Of a stretch of 8,269 nucleotides of DNA, positions 1-7,600 are shown in pieces. The position numbers and the translations under genes are program-made. Every line of letters begins with the position of its first letter. The first letter of the stretch is position 1. Under the pieces are notes generated by a model. The model made no database searches. It worked only from the letters and a program-made list of their open reading frames with translations, and was not told the DNA's origin. This DNA is from Candidatus Delongbacteria bacterium. GTDB lineage: Bacteria; JAGOEH01. The stretch lies in the NCBI GenBank assembly GCA_017997825.1, contig JAGOEH010000135.1, positions 1 through 8,269 of the forward strand. Reading direction: 5' to 3'.

Positions 1-249
1 CCCCAAGGCTTTTTTAATCAGTTCCCCCAGAGCGATACCGGTGTCTTCGACAGTATGATGCTTATCCACATGCAGATCGCCCTTTATATCCGCTTCCAGA
101 TCCACCAGTCCATGCTTGGCAAAATTTTCGAGCAGATGATCAAAAAAACCGATCCCGGTATCGATCCGGCTTTGTCCCTGACCATCCAGATTGATCGTCA
201 TTCTGATTTGTGTTTCACGGGTTATCCGTTCATATTCAGCCGTTCTCAT
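1..249 (-). CDS. hisB: Imidazoleglycerol-phosphate dehydratase, N-terminal part (runs off the left edge)
   Basis: HisB dehydrates imidazole glycerol phosphate to imidazole acetol phosphate in cytoplasmic histidine biosynthesis. The 83 visible codons start at residue 1 and the C-terminal half lies outside the window. Family hallmarks seen are the LDGQG and [11 protein letters not shown] stretches (residues about 21-41), KHGL (45-48) and the metal-binding HHTVED motif (64-69). The dehydratase domain begins almost at the N-terminus, so this is the monofunctional form without the HisN-type phosphatase domain fused in enterobacterial HisB. The start at 249 is chosen because GGAAGG (261-256) lies 6 bases upstream. 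An in-frame ATG at 255 would touch that site and add only two residues. It lies downstream of hisG on the same strand, after a 166-base gap with its own likely promoter. Confidence 0.95.
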   Translation of the reverse strand, partial: MRTAEYERITRETQIRMTINLDGQGQSRIDTGIGFFDHLLENFAKHGLVDLEADIKGDLHVDKHHTVEDTGIALGELIKKALG

Positions 250-296
250 AGTCATCCTTCCCATCGTGAAGTCGATCCGGCATTCATCCTTTCGAG

Positions 297-329
297 GTGA
301 TCATTCCAAGACTAATCTAAAGTGATCAC
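297..329. repeat. Two GTGATCA repeats in the hisB leader
   Basis: GTGATCA occurs at 297-303 and again at 322-328, a 25-base period. The second copy extends to the palindrome GTGATCAC (322-329). Both lie between the predicted hisB transcript start and its coding region, and could be protein-binding half-sites. The repeat is seen directly; the role is a guess. Confidence 0.3.
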
Positions 330-341
330 GTTGTTTTCTTA

Positions 342-356
342 ATGGTTAGTCACCAT
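342..356. promoter_or_regulatory. Short dyad overlapping the predicted hisB transcript start
   Basis: The plus strand reads ATGGT, five bases, then ACCAT: perfect 5-base arms abutting the -10 element and covering the predicted start of the hisB transcript. A repressor operator would sit in such a place. The arms are short and could arise by chance. No poly-T follows on either strand, so it is not an intrinsic terminator. Confidence 0.25.
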
Positions 357-365
357 ATTATAACA
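357..365 (-). promoter_or_regulatory. Candidate extended -10 promoter for hisB
   Basis: On the minus strand the sequence reads TGTTATAAT, a full match to the extended -10 consensus TGnTATAAT. The -35 position, 17 bases upstream, reads TATTAA and is weak, as often seen with extended -10 promoters, and the DNA upstream is very AT-rich. The predicted transcript start is near 350, giving a leader of about 100 bases before hisB. The match is seen directly; activity is inferred. Confidence 0.5.
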
Positions 366-415
366 ATTTATTTTAATATTTAATAGCTATCTTATTATTT
401 ATCATATTGATAGGA

Positions 416-1270
416 TTATGGAATAACCTTTCGCAGTTCATATTCCAGGATATCGGTAGCGCCTTTTTTCTTCAGCAGAGGGATCAGTTTGCTTACGTCG
501 GATTTGGGGACGGCGGTTTTGACGGCGAATCCCTGTTCTCCATGGAGGGGAGAAACGGTAGGCGATCTCATGCAAGGCAGAATGGCAATAATATCCTGGA
601 ATTGATCGAGGGGGACATTCATTTCCAGAATGACCCGTTCGCGGGCGTCCAATACGGACTGAAACAGCATTTTAAGCTGCATGATTTTTTCATGTTTAAC
701 GGGATCCTTGAGGGCAGCTTTGCCGGCAATAAAGCAGGTCGAGGACTCCAGAATAGTGTCCACAATTTTCAGGTTATTTTCCAGCAGAGTTTTTCCGGTC
801 GAGGCATTATCGATGATCATATCCGCATCATCAGGGGGAAAGACTTCGGTCGCCCCGTGAGTCCGAATCAGAACATGCTGAAATCCCCGACGTTTCAGGT
901 AACCGGTGGCAATATTGACATATTCCGAGGCCACTACAATTTTGCGCTGGGAGAGCTCTTCGCTCCCGATATGGTTGGGAATGGCCGCAATAATCCGGAC
1001 TTTATCAAGTCCGAGATCCATCACCTCCACCACATCCGACTCGGTTTCCATTACCCAGTCATGCCCGGTGAATCCGGCATCATGCGATCCGATCTCGATA
1101 ATCTTGGGGATATTCTGGGGCTTCATGACCTTAATCTCGATCTCATCATCACTGACGCTCGGACGATAGGTCCGGTCATTCAGCTTGATACGGATACCGG
1201 CATCATCCATCAACCGAACGATCCCCTCATAAATACGCCCTTTAGGTATTAATAGTTTAAGCTTTTCCAT
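416..1270 (-). CDS. hisG: ATP phosphoribosyltransferase, long form with C-terminal regulatory domain
   Basis: HisG joins ATP and PRPP to make phosphoribosyl-ATP, the first and feedback-controlled step of histidine synthesis in the cytoplasm. The 284-residue length fits the long form, which is inhibited by histidine and needs no HisZ partner. Visible features are the N-terminal IPKGR (8-12), GFTGHDWV (66-73), the GATEVFPP segment (139-146) and the PRPP-binding loop DNASTGKTL (154-162). The C-terminal ACT-like HisG_C domain covers about 211-284, with the typical MRSPTVSPL run (234-242). The start is supported by AAAAGGA (1283-1277), 6 bases upstream. It is divergent from asnS. hisD and hisC do not follow it; the next gene downstream is hisB after an AT-rich gap, so the his cluster is incomplete or rearranged here. 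Confidence 0.97.
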   Translation of the reverse strand: MEKLKLLIPKGRIYEGIVRLMDDAGIRIKLNDRTYRPSVSDDEIEIKVMKPQNIPKIIEIGSHDAGFTGHDWVMETESDVVEVMDLGLDKVRIIAAIPNHIGSEELSQRKIVVASEYVNIATGYLKRRGFQHVLIRTHGATEVFPPDDADMIIDNASTGKTLLENNLKIVDTILESSTCFIAGKAALKDPVKHEKIMQLKMLFQSVLDARERVILEMNVPLDQFQDIIAILPCMRSPTVSPLHGEQGFAVKTAVPKSDVSKLIPLLKKKGATDILEYELRKVIP

Positions 1271-1283
1271 TGATTATCCTTTT

Positions 1284-1293
1284 CAATTAATTG
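1284..1293. promoter_or_regulatory. Perfect 10-base palindrome before the hisG ribosome binding site
   Basis: CAATTAATTG reads the same on both strands and ends one base upstream of the hisG AAAAGGA site (1283-1277). It could be a small operator. In AT-rich DNA a 10-base palindrome may also be chance. Confidence 0.2.
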
Positions 1294-1374
1294 CATTTCA
1301 ATCAATTCCATTCATGTCAGTCCACTCGATTGAGGCAGCAGCCCCCGATTCCATTCCGTTCCGGAGGGGAGGGG

Positions 1375-1410
1375 AAACCGGTGGTGGTTGCATTCAGGTA
1401 AACCGATGGT
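1375..1410. repeat. Pair of 11-base direct repeats near the predicted hisG transcript start
   Basis: AAACCGGTGGT (1375-1385) and AAACCGATGGT (1400-1410) match at 10 of 11 bases with a 25-base period. The second copy abuts the candidate hisG -10 element and covers its predicted transcript start near 1404; the first lies just inside the leader. The placement suits a regulator that binds two sites on one face. The repeat is seen directly; the regulatory role is inferred. Confidence 0.35.
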
Positions 1411-1438
1411 AATTTAGGATAAAAAGACAAAAAGTCAA
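1411..1438 (-). promoter_or_regulatory. Candidate sigma-70-type promoter for hisG
   Basis: On the minus strand, TTGACT (1438-1433, 5 of 6 to the -35 consensus) is followed after 16 bases by TAAATT (1416-1411, 4 of 6 to the -10). The predicted start is near 1404, giving a leader of about 134 bases before hisG. It is the best match I find on this strand in the gap. Confidence 0.45.
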
Positions 1439-1490
1439 GAACAAATTCCGGCCCGGTGAAAAAAATCAAAAACCATCCCCGCAAAATAGC

Positions 1491-1518
1491 TTGATTTTTT
1501 CCATAAAATGATTAGATT
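1491..1518 (+). promoter_or_regulatory. Candidate promoter for the asnS cluster
   Basis: TTGATT (1491-1496) and TAGATT (1513-1518) are spaced by 16 bases, each matching 4 of 6 consensus positions. The implied start near 1525 would cut into the mini-ORF's AAGGAG site. An alternative -10, TAAAAT (1504-1509, 5 of 6), would start the transcript near 1516 and keep that site whole, but it lacks a good -35. The choice cannot be settled from sequence alone. Confidence 0.35.
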
Positions 1519-1533
1519 GAAAGGAGTAAGACC

Positions 1534-1560
1534 ATGAAAACACCCAATCACTCAGCATAA
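1534..1560 (+). CDS. Possible 8-codon leader peptide upstream of asnS
   Basis: A strong AAGGAG (1521-1526) lies 7 bases before an ATG that opens MKTPNHSA and then a TAA. The asnS ribosome binding site follows directly (AAGAGGAG, 1564-1571), with asnS starting 17 bases after the stop. The peptide includes one Asn codon (AAT) and one His codon (CAC). Translation here could re-initiate into asnS, or report on Asn-tRNA charging by stalling. A single Asn codon and the absence of a terminator hairpin argue against classical attenuation. The sequence elements are plain; translation is inferred and the open frame is short enough to be chance. Confidence 0.3.
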   Translation: MKTPNHSA

Positions 1561-1577
1561 ACCAAGAGGAGCATGGC

Positions 1578-2972
1578 ATGCGGTATCTCTCGATCAAACA
1601 ATGCTTTGAAAACCAGCCGGTCGATGAACGGATAACGATCAAGGGGTGGGTTAGAACCCGACGGGATTCCAAGGGCGGTTTTTCATTTATTGAACTCAAT
1701 GACGGATCAGGTATTCGAAATTTACAAATCATCGCGGAAAACAATCTGGAGAATTATGAGAGTGAAATCATCCGGATCAACACCGGTGACAGTCTGGTGG
1801 TGGAGGGACTATTATCCGCTTCCCCGGGCAGCAAGCAATCGATCGAACTGAAAGCCGATCGGATTGAGGTCATGGGCAAGGCGGATCCGGACGAGTTTCC
1901 GCTTCAGAAAAAAAAGCATTCCTTTGAGTATCTGAGAGAGATCGCCCATTTAAGGCCCCGCAGCAATACGTTCGGTGCCGTTTTTCGATTACGCCATCAT
2001 ATTTGTTTTGCTATCCATCAGTTTTTCAACCAGGAGGGCTTTTTTTATATTCACACCCCGATCATTACCGGAAGTGATTGTGAAGGTGCCGGAGAGATGT
2101 TTCATGTCACCACCCTGGATTTGAATCATATTCCATTGACCCTGGAGGGCAAGGTTGACTACAGTCAGGATTTTTTTCAGAAACCGGCCAATCTGACGGT
2201 CAGCGGACAATTGGAAGCCGAAATACTGGCGACGGCGTTGGGGAAGGTTTACACCTTCGGGCCCACCTTCCGCGCAGAAAACTCCAACACCACTCGCCAT
2301 CTGGCTGAATTCTGGATGGTGGAACCCGAGATGGCCTTCTGTGAAATCCGGGATAATATGGATCTGGCCGAACGATTCCTGCAGTATGTCCTGCGCTATA
2401 TCATGCAGCATGCCTCCGACGAGCTGGAATTTTTCAATCAATTCATCGAACCCGGGCTGATCCGTAAAATTGAGAATGTTATCGACTCCCCCTTCCAACG
2501 GATCACCTATACCGAAGCCGTTAAAATCCTAAAGGATTCCGGCCGAAATTTTGAGTTTCCGGCGGATTGGGGATGCGATTTTCAATCGGAACATGAACGG
2601 TTTATCACCGAAGAAATTTTTAAAAAACCGGTGATCGTAACCGATTATCCCAAATCAATCAAAGCCTTCTATATGAAGCTCAATCCGGACCGAGAAACCG
2701 TCCGGGCTATGGATATTTTGGTGCCGGGGATCGGAGAGATCATCGGGGGGAGCCAGCGTGAAGAGAATCTGGATGTTCTGATCGACCGTATTCGTGACAT
2801 GAAACTGGAACCCAAGGATTACTGGTGGTACTTGGAATTGCGCAAATTCGGAACCGTACCGCATTCCGGATTCGGATTGGGATTGGAGCGGCTTCTGCTC
2901 TTTTCAACCGGCATGAAAAACATCCGGGATGTCATCCCCTTCTTTCGGACACCCGGCAACCTGGAGTTTTAA
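1578..2972 (+). CDS. asnS: Asparagine-tRNA ligase
   Basis: AsnRS, a cytoplasmic class II synthetase, charges tRNA-Asn with asparagine. The 464-residue length is typical. An N-terminal OB-fold for anticodon binding covers about 17-100. The catalytic core follows, with [11 protein letters not shown] (165-175) and VSGQLEAE (208-215), both marks of AsnRS rather than AspRS. Motif 2 begins [15 protein letters not shown] (231-245), then [11 protein letters not shown] (386-396), and motif 3 is GFGLGLER (431-438). After motif 3 the usual IPFPRTP reads IPFFRTP, with Phe456 where Pro is expected. The start at 1578 is set by AAGAGGAG (1564-1571); an ATG at 1573 is out of frame and too near that site. It is the first full-length gene of a tight rightward cluster. 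Its presence suggests direct asparaginylation of tRNA-Asn. Confidence 0.97.
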   Translation: MRYLSIKQCFENQPVDERITIKGWVRTRRDSKGGFSFIELNDGSGIRNLQIIAENNLENYESEIIRINTGDSLVVEGLLSASPGSKQSIELKADRIEVMGKADPDEFPLQKKKHSFEYLREIAHLRPRSNTFGAVFRLRHHICFAIHQFFNQEGFFYIHTPIITGSDCEGAGEMFHVTTLDLNHIPLTLEGKVDYSQDFFQKPANLTVSGQLEAEILATALGKVYTFGPTFRAENSNTTRHLAEFWMVEPEMAFCEIRDNMDLAERFLQYVLRYIMQHASDELEFFNQFIEPGLIRKIENVIDSPFQRITYTEAVKILKDSGRNFEFPADWGCDFQSEHERFITEEIFKKPVIVTDYPKSIKAFYMKLNPDRETVRAMDILVPGIGEIIGGSQREENLDVLIDRIRDMKLEPKDYWWYLELRKFGTVPHSGFGLGLERLLLFSTGMKNIRDVIPFFRTPGNLEF

Positions 2973-2978
2973 ACCATC

Positions 2979-3986
2979 ATGATCATTGTTACCGGAGGAG
3001 CCGGTTTCATCGGCAGTGCCCTGATCTGGGAGATGAACCGCCAGGGAATCACCGACATCCTGGTGGTCGATAGTCTCAAACGATCACCGAAATGGAAAAA
3101 CCTGAACAATCTGGTATTCCAGGATTATATCGACAAGACCAAGTTTCTGGAGTATCTGGATCGGAATGCTTTCGGCCCGTCCATCAGCGGAATTCTTCAT
3201 ATGGGGGCCTGCAGTTCAACCACCGAGATGGATTTGAATTATCTGGTAGAGAACAATTTTGAATTCAGCAAACATCTGGCGATCCGGTGCACTCAAAATA
3301 ACTGGCGGATGGTGTACGCCTCCAGTGCCGCCACCTATGGCGATGGACAAGCCTCCTTTTCCGACCGGGCGGATATCCGGCATTTCAAGCCGCTCAATCC
3401 TTATGGATTCAGCAAGCAGCTTTTCGACGCCTGGGCCGATCGTCACCAACTGCTGGATCGGATTACCGGACTCAAATTCTTCAATGTTTACGGCCCCAAT
3501 GAATATCACAAAGAGACGATGCGGAGCGTCGTCATTAAAACCTACCAATCGATCCGTGAAACCGGCCGGATGGAGCTGTTTCAGTCCCACCGCCCCGACT
3601 ACCACGATGGAGAACAGGCCCGGGATTTTATTTATATCAAAGATGTCGTCCGATTGACTCTGAGTATCTTTCATACTCCCGGTTTATGCGGTCTTTACAA
3701 TATCGGGACCGGACAGAGCCGAACCTTCCGCGATCTGGCTCTGGCCGTATTTGCCGCACTTCAACTCCCCCCCGCCGTCTCGTTTATCCCCATGCCCGAA
3801 TCCATTCGCTCTCAATACCAATACTACACCCAGGCCGATATCTATAAACTGACCGAAAGCTTCCGAAACTGCCGGCTGGATTTTCCGGAAATTCCATCCA
3901 TGGAAGAAAGAATCCGGGATTATATCTGCCATTACGCCACCCATGAGGATCCCTATTTGGGCAATTCAAGCGAGGCCAACCCATGA
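2979..3986 (+). CDS. hldD: ADP-L-glycero-D-manno-heptose 6-epimerase
   Basis: HldD epimerises ADP-D-glycero-D-manno-heptose at C6'' to the L-glycero form, the last step in making the heptose donor for the LPS inner core, in the cytoplasm. It is an extended SDR enzyme. The Rossmann fold opens with the nucleotide-binding TGGAGFIGS (5-13). HMGACSSTTE (74-83) is the HldD signature. The catalytic YGFSK puts Tyr142 and Lys146 in place, with YASSAATYGD (113-122) before it. Lys178, in EYHKETM, aligns with the second catalytic lysine of the E. coli enzyme. At 335 residues it is about 25 longer than the E. coli protein, partly from a C-terminal tail. It starts 6 bases after asnS with GGAG 12 bases upstream, so coupled translation is likely. 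It implies a heptose-containing LPS. Confidence 0.95.
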   Translation: MIIVTGGAGFIGSALIWEMNRQGITDILVVDSLKRSPKWKNLNNLVFQDYIDKTKFLEYLDRNAFGPSISGILHMGACSSTTEMDLNYLVENNFEFSKHLAIRCTQNNWRMVYASSAATYGDGQASFSDRADIRHFKPLNPYGFSKQLFDAWADRHQLLDRITGLKFFNVYGPNEYHKETMRSVVIKTYQSIRETGRMELFQSHRPDYHDGEQARDFIYIKDVVRLTLSIFHTPGLCGLYNIGTGQSRTFRDLALAVFAALQLPPAVSFIPMPESIRSQYQYYTQADIYKLTESFRNCRLDFPEIPSMEERIRDYICHYATHEDPYLGNSSEANP

Positions 3987-4633
3987 TCTCCATTCTCAGG
4001 CAATTCAAAGAAAGTCAAATCCTGGATATCCGGTTCATTTTAAACATCCTGAGGAATATTCTGTCTAATCTGGAAGAGGAGTCCCATATGATCCTCAAGC
4101 ATATCATCCGGATTAACAAAATCAACGCCCAGAATCTGGAAATCGGAGAAAAATTCATGGATCACGGAGCCTCGGAAGAAGATATGATGGAAAAGCGAAT
4201 CATCCTGGAAATTTCCAAAGCCTTGGATGAACACTATCAGAAACGGATCAAAGAAGAGATGTCACCCTTGGAACGGGAACAGATTGAAAAAGCCTACCAG
4301 AAGGATATTTTTTTGACCTTCCACCGACTCCAAACCCATATCCGTGATGCGGACGGTGAAATCGTCAACCTGACCGATCTGTTTCAGTTCATTGACCGGA
4401 TCCGACAAAAGATCGAACATATTCATACCATTCTATCAAAAAATTTGGAGGTAATCGACCAACTGGATTTCAGCGATCCTTCCGCACTCGAGCCATTCCT
4501 GCGGCAAAAGCGGGAATACCTGAAGGAATATGCCGAAATCCTCACCATGCATGAAGAACGGTTAGTATTTGAGAAAACATACGGCATCAAAATAGCGGAG
4601 AATACCTGTCATGACCACTATGAAGATTTTTAG
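3983..4633 (+). CDS. Unrecognised helical, probably coiled-coil cytoplasmic protein
   Basis: I do not recognise this 216-residue protein. It is rich in Glu, Lys, Ile and Leu, nearly free of Gly and Pro, and has one Cys (C209), so it should be mostly alpha-helical with long amphipathic or coiled-coil stretches (about 10-60, 66-125 and 130-200). No signal peptide or clear membrane span is seen, though residues 12-30 are fairly hydrophobic and could touch a membrane or pack in a bundle. The start is supported by GAGG (3972-3975), 7 bases upstream. It overlaps hldD by 4 bases (ATGA) and the next gene by 23, so its translation is tied to both and a shared process is plausible. Its last residues (about 209-216, CHDHYEDF) lie in the overlap. 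No enzymatic motif is visible; a scaffold or adaptor role is only a guess. Confidence 0.85.
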   Translation: MISILRQFKESQILDIRFILNILRNILSNLEEESHMILKHIIRINKINAQNLEIGEKFMDHGASEEDMMEKRIILEISKALDEHYQKRIKEEMSPLEREQIEKAYQKDIFLTFHRLQTHIRDADGEIVNLTDLFQFIDRIRQKIEHIHTILSKNLEVIDQLDFSDPSALEPFLRQKREYLKEYAEILTMHEERLVFEKTYGIKIAENTCHDHYEDF

Positions 4634-7600
4634 CTCTCTATTCCGGTATATCATCATCAGCCTGCTGCTCACGGCAGGTATCAGCCACGCTCAATTCGGG
4701 AAAAACAAGGTTCAGTATAATGACATTGACATGTTTACCTTTTCAACCACTCACTATATCATTTATTATCAACAGGGCGATGAATTTTTGGCTGAGTATA
4801 CGGCCCTCGAATCGGAACGGTTTTATCAGGTGTTCAAACGCTATTTGCAGTATGAATTGGAAGAAAAAGTACCGATCATTATCTACAGTTCACCCAATGA
4901 CTTTCTACAAACCAACGTCATCAGCGGGCAATTGGGCGAAGGGGTTCAGGGTTTCACCGAGGCCTTCAAATCAAGGGTCGTGTTGCCCTTCAACGGCTCT
5001 TATAATGATTACCGTCACACCCTTCACCATGAACTAACCCATGCGATCTTTCATTATTTCCTGTTTGGCGGGAAAATTCAGAATATTGTCAATACCCGCC
5101 GGCTGATCGATTTACCTTTATGGTTTGAGGAAGGTTTGCCGGAATTTGTAACGACCTATTGGGATACCGAAGCGGATATGGTGATGCGGGACGCCGAGAT
5201 ATACGGATATCTTCCCCCGATGGAATATCTGAACGGATACTTTGCATACAAAGGCGGCCAGTCGGTCTATCAGTTCATTAATGAGAAATACGGGGAAGAA
5301 AAAATCGGCGAACTGCTGCGTTCCGTTAAATCCGCCGCTTCGATCAACCATGTGTTCAAGAAGGTTTTCGGCCTCGAAATGGAAGAATTCAGCAAGCAAT
5401 GGTCCAAATGGATCAAAACCTGTTATTGGGAGGAACTCTCCAAACGGGAAGAAGCGCCCGATATGGCCAAAGCCTTCACCGATCATACCAAAGACAAATC
5501 CTATTTCAATATCATGCCCTCATTCTCCCCCAACGGTGAGTACCTGGCCTTCTTTTCCGACCGGTCGGATTATACCGGATTGTTCATCCGCTCCACCATC
5601 AACAAGAAAAAACAGTGGTGTCTTTTAAAAAGCGGTCAGAAAGGCAATCTGGAATCGTTTCATTTATTTGAAACCAAACTGGCCTGGTCTAATGACGGAA
5701 AGTATCTGGTATTTGTCAACAAGGAAAAAAACCGGGATCGGATCACCCTGTATGAGGTTGAGAAACGCCAAATCGTTAAAAGCATCGATCCGGGATTGAA
5801 TGGGGTTTCCTCTCCCTCATTCGCCCCGGGAGACTCGATCATTCTGTTCACCGGTTTTGAAAACAGCCGGCAAAACTTATATCTGTATACCCTTTCCACC
5901 GGTGAGCTCCAAGCGATTACCCATGATTTCCATACTAAAAAAGATCCGGTATTCTCTCCGGACGGGCACCGGATCGCCTTTGCCTCCGATCGGCCCTTCA
6001 AAAGGGACTTAAAAAGTGAAAGTGAGGCCTATCAGAAAAACCTGGGGTATAATCAGCAAAACATATTCGTTTTGGATATCAACAGCCGAGAGATTATCCC
6101 GGTCACGACCGACAGTTCACTGAATGAGTACCCGGAATGGTCGCCGGATGGACGATTCCTGGCTTATGTTTCCGACCGTAACGGTATATCCAATATCTAT
6201 CTCTGGGACAGCCATGATTCCCAATCCAGACCGATCACCAACATCCTGTCCTGCTGCAAACACATTACCTGGTCCAAACGCAGCGATAAAATCGCCTTCA
6301 CCAGTTTTATTCAGGGAGGTTGGGATATCTTTGTGCTCAACAATCCTATTTCCCGATTGTCAAAGTATTCCTCGCTCCACCCCACCCGTTTCCGGGAAAG
6401 TGATCCCCTGGGAAAATTCTATCAGCGATATCTTTCGTTGCCGTATGGAACGACCTTGAGTCATTCTCTGACCGGCAAAATCCGAAGTAAAGAAATGATT
6501 TATAAGTATCAGAATACGGATTATGTTGTCTCCCATACCACCCATAAAGCGTCTCAACCGGATAGTCTGAAAAAATCGATTCCGGACTCAGCCGGAGGCA
6601 GCATGGATTCAACCATAATTCCAACACCCTTCAGCAGCGATCAGTATGTTAAGAAGATCCAATCCGATATCAAAGAATCGCTCCCCTATCAGATCAAGTT
6701 TTCACCCGATCTGGTGACGGGCTCCTTTTACTATGACACCTATTACGGAATGGGCGGGCAGGCCGTATTCGCTTTCAGCGATGTAATGGGCAACCACCAG
6801 ATCGTAGTTTACAGCGATCTGTATTATTCGTTTGAAAACAGCAATATCCTGGTCAATTATTACTTTCTGCCCAAGAAATGGGATCTGGGACTCAGTTTTT
6901 ATCAGTTGAAAAACGATTACCAGCTCACCTATTACGATATCCTCTCGATGAAACAGATCGGATTCCAGGGGTTTCTCTATTATCCCTTCAACACCTATTC
7001 CAGAGCGGAATTGGGACTGAACAGTTTTTCGATCAACGCCAAAAAATACCTTTATAACAGTTATTACGATTATATCTATTTGAATGAGGAAGAAAAATTA
7101 CGGGTAAGCCTGCTGCAGGCCCGTTATGTCTATGATAATGTTCTGTATGGAGATACCGGACCATCCAATGGATGGCGATATTATATCGATTTTGAAAAAG
7201 CAGTCCCCGTCAGTGATCAGGATTTGAACTTTGAACGGATAACCTTCGATTTCAGAAAATACTTCAACTTTCAGCGGGAATACACCTTGGCTGTGCGGCT
7301 CACCGGAGGTAAAAGCTTTGGTGAAGATCCTCAATACTATTATATTGGAGGAACACCGAACTGGCTGAATTACAGTCGAAAAGAGTATGGAAGCTGGGAG
7401 ATGAAGAGTTCCTATATGGCCAGTTTATGCATGCCGATGCGTGGATTTTCCCTGTATGAACGCGTCGGAACTACAGCCGCCATGATGAATCTGGAGTTCA
7501 GGTTCCGTTTTATTGATTACCTGATTTTTAACTTTCCGGCCCGTTTCGGATTCATGTCGATCACCGGGGTGGTGTTCAATGATTGGGGAGCGGCCTGGAA

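Larger units (their letters stand above)
1271..1577. other. Divergent intergenic region between hisG and asnS
   Basis: This 307-base gap separates two divergent genes and should hold both promoters. Visible are a minus-strand promoter candidate (1411-1438), a plus-strand promoter candidate (1491-1518), two near-identical 11-base repeats spaced 25 bases apart (1375-1410), a G-rich purine tract (1363-1377), a 10-base palindrome before hisG (1284-1293) and an 8-codon mini-ORF before asnS (1534-1560). I see no tRNA, no T-box-like element and no intrinsic terminator. No histidine-codon-rich leader peptide with a usable start is found on the hisG side. Confidence 0.7.

Noticed and set aside
252-287. 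An 11-codon minus-strand frame ([11 protein letters not shown]) ending in an ATGA overlap with the upstream hisB ATG
   Set aside because: Its AAAGG abuts the start codon with no spacing, the preferred hisB start is at 249, and the frame is too short to trust.
407-1252. An open frame of 281 codons on the plus strand opposite hisG
   Set aside because: hisG on the other strand is unmistakable by its motifs and ribosome site. The antisense frame encodes no recognisable domain and lacks a Shine-Dalgarno site, so it is a shadow of hisG codon use.
1271-1404. Histidine-operon-style attenuator leader before hisG
   Set aside because: Only two adjacent His codons (CAC CAC) occur, in a frame with no usable start codon, and no terminator hairpin with a T run is seen.
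1447-1467. CCGG-rich dyad followed by an A run, resembling a terminator
   Set aside because: The arms leave almost no loop, extended pairing fails, and neither strand gives a stem followed directly by a proper T run. No gene reads toward it.
1573-1635. Alternative start for asnS at ATG 1573
   Set aside because: It is out of frame with AsnRS, reaches a stop after 20 codons, and sits only one base after the GGAG site.
1989-2498. A 169-codon antisense frame inside asnS
   Set aside because: It lies wholly within the conserved AsnRS core, has no recognisable domain and is best explained as a shadow.
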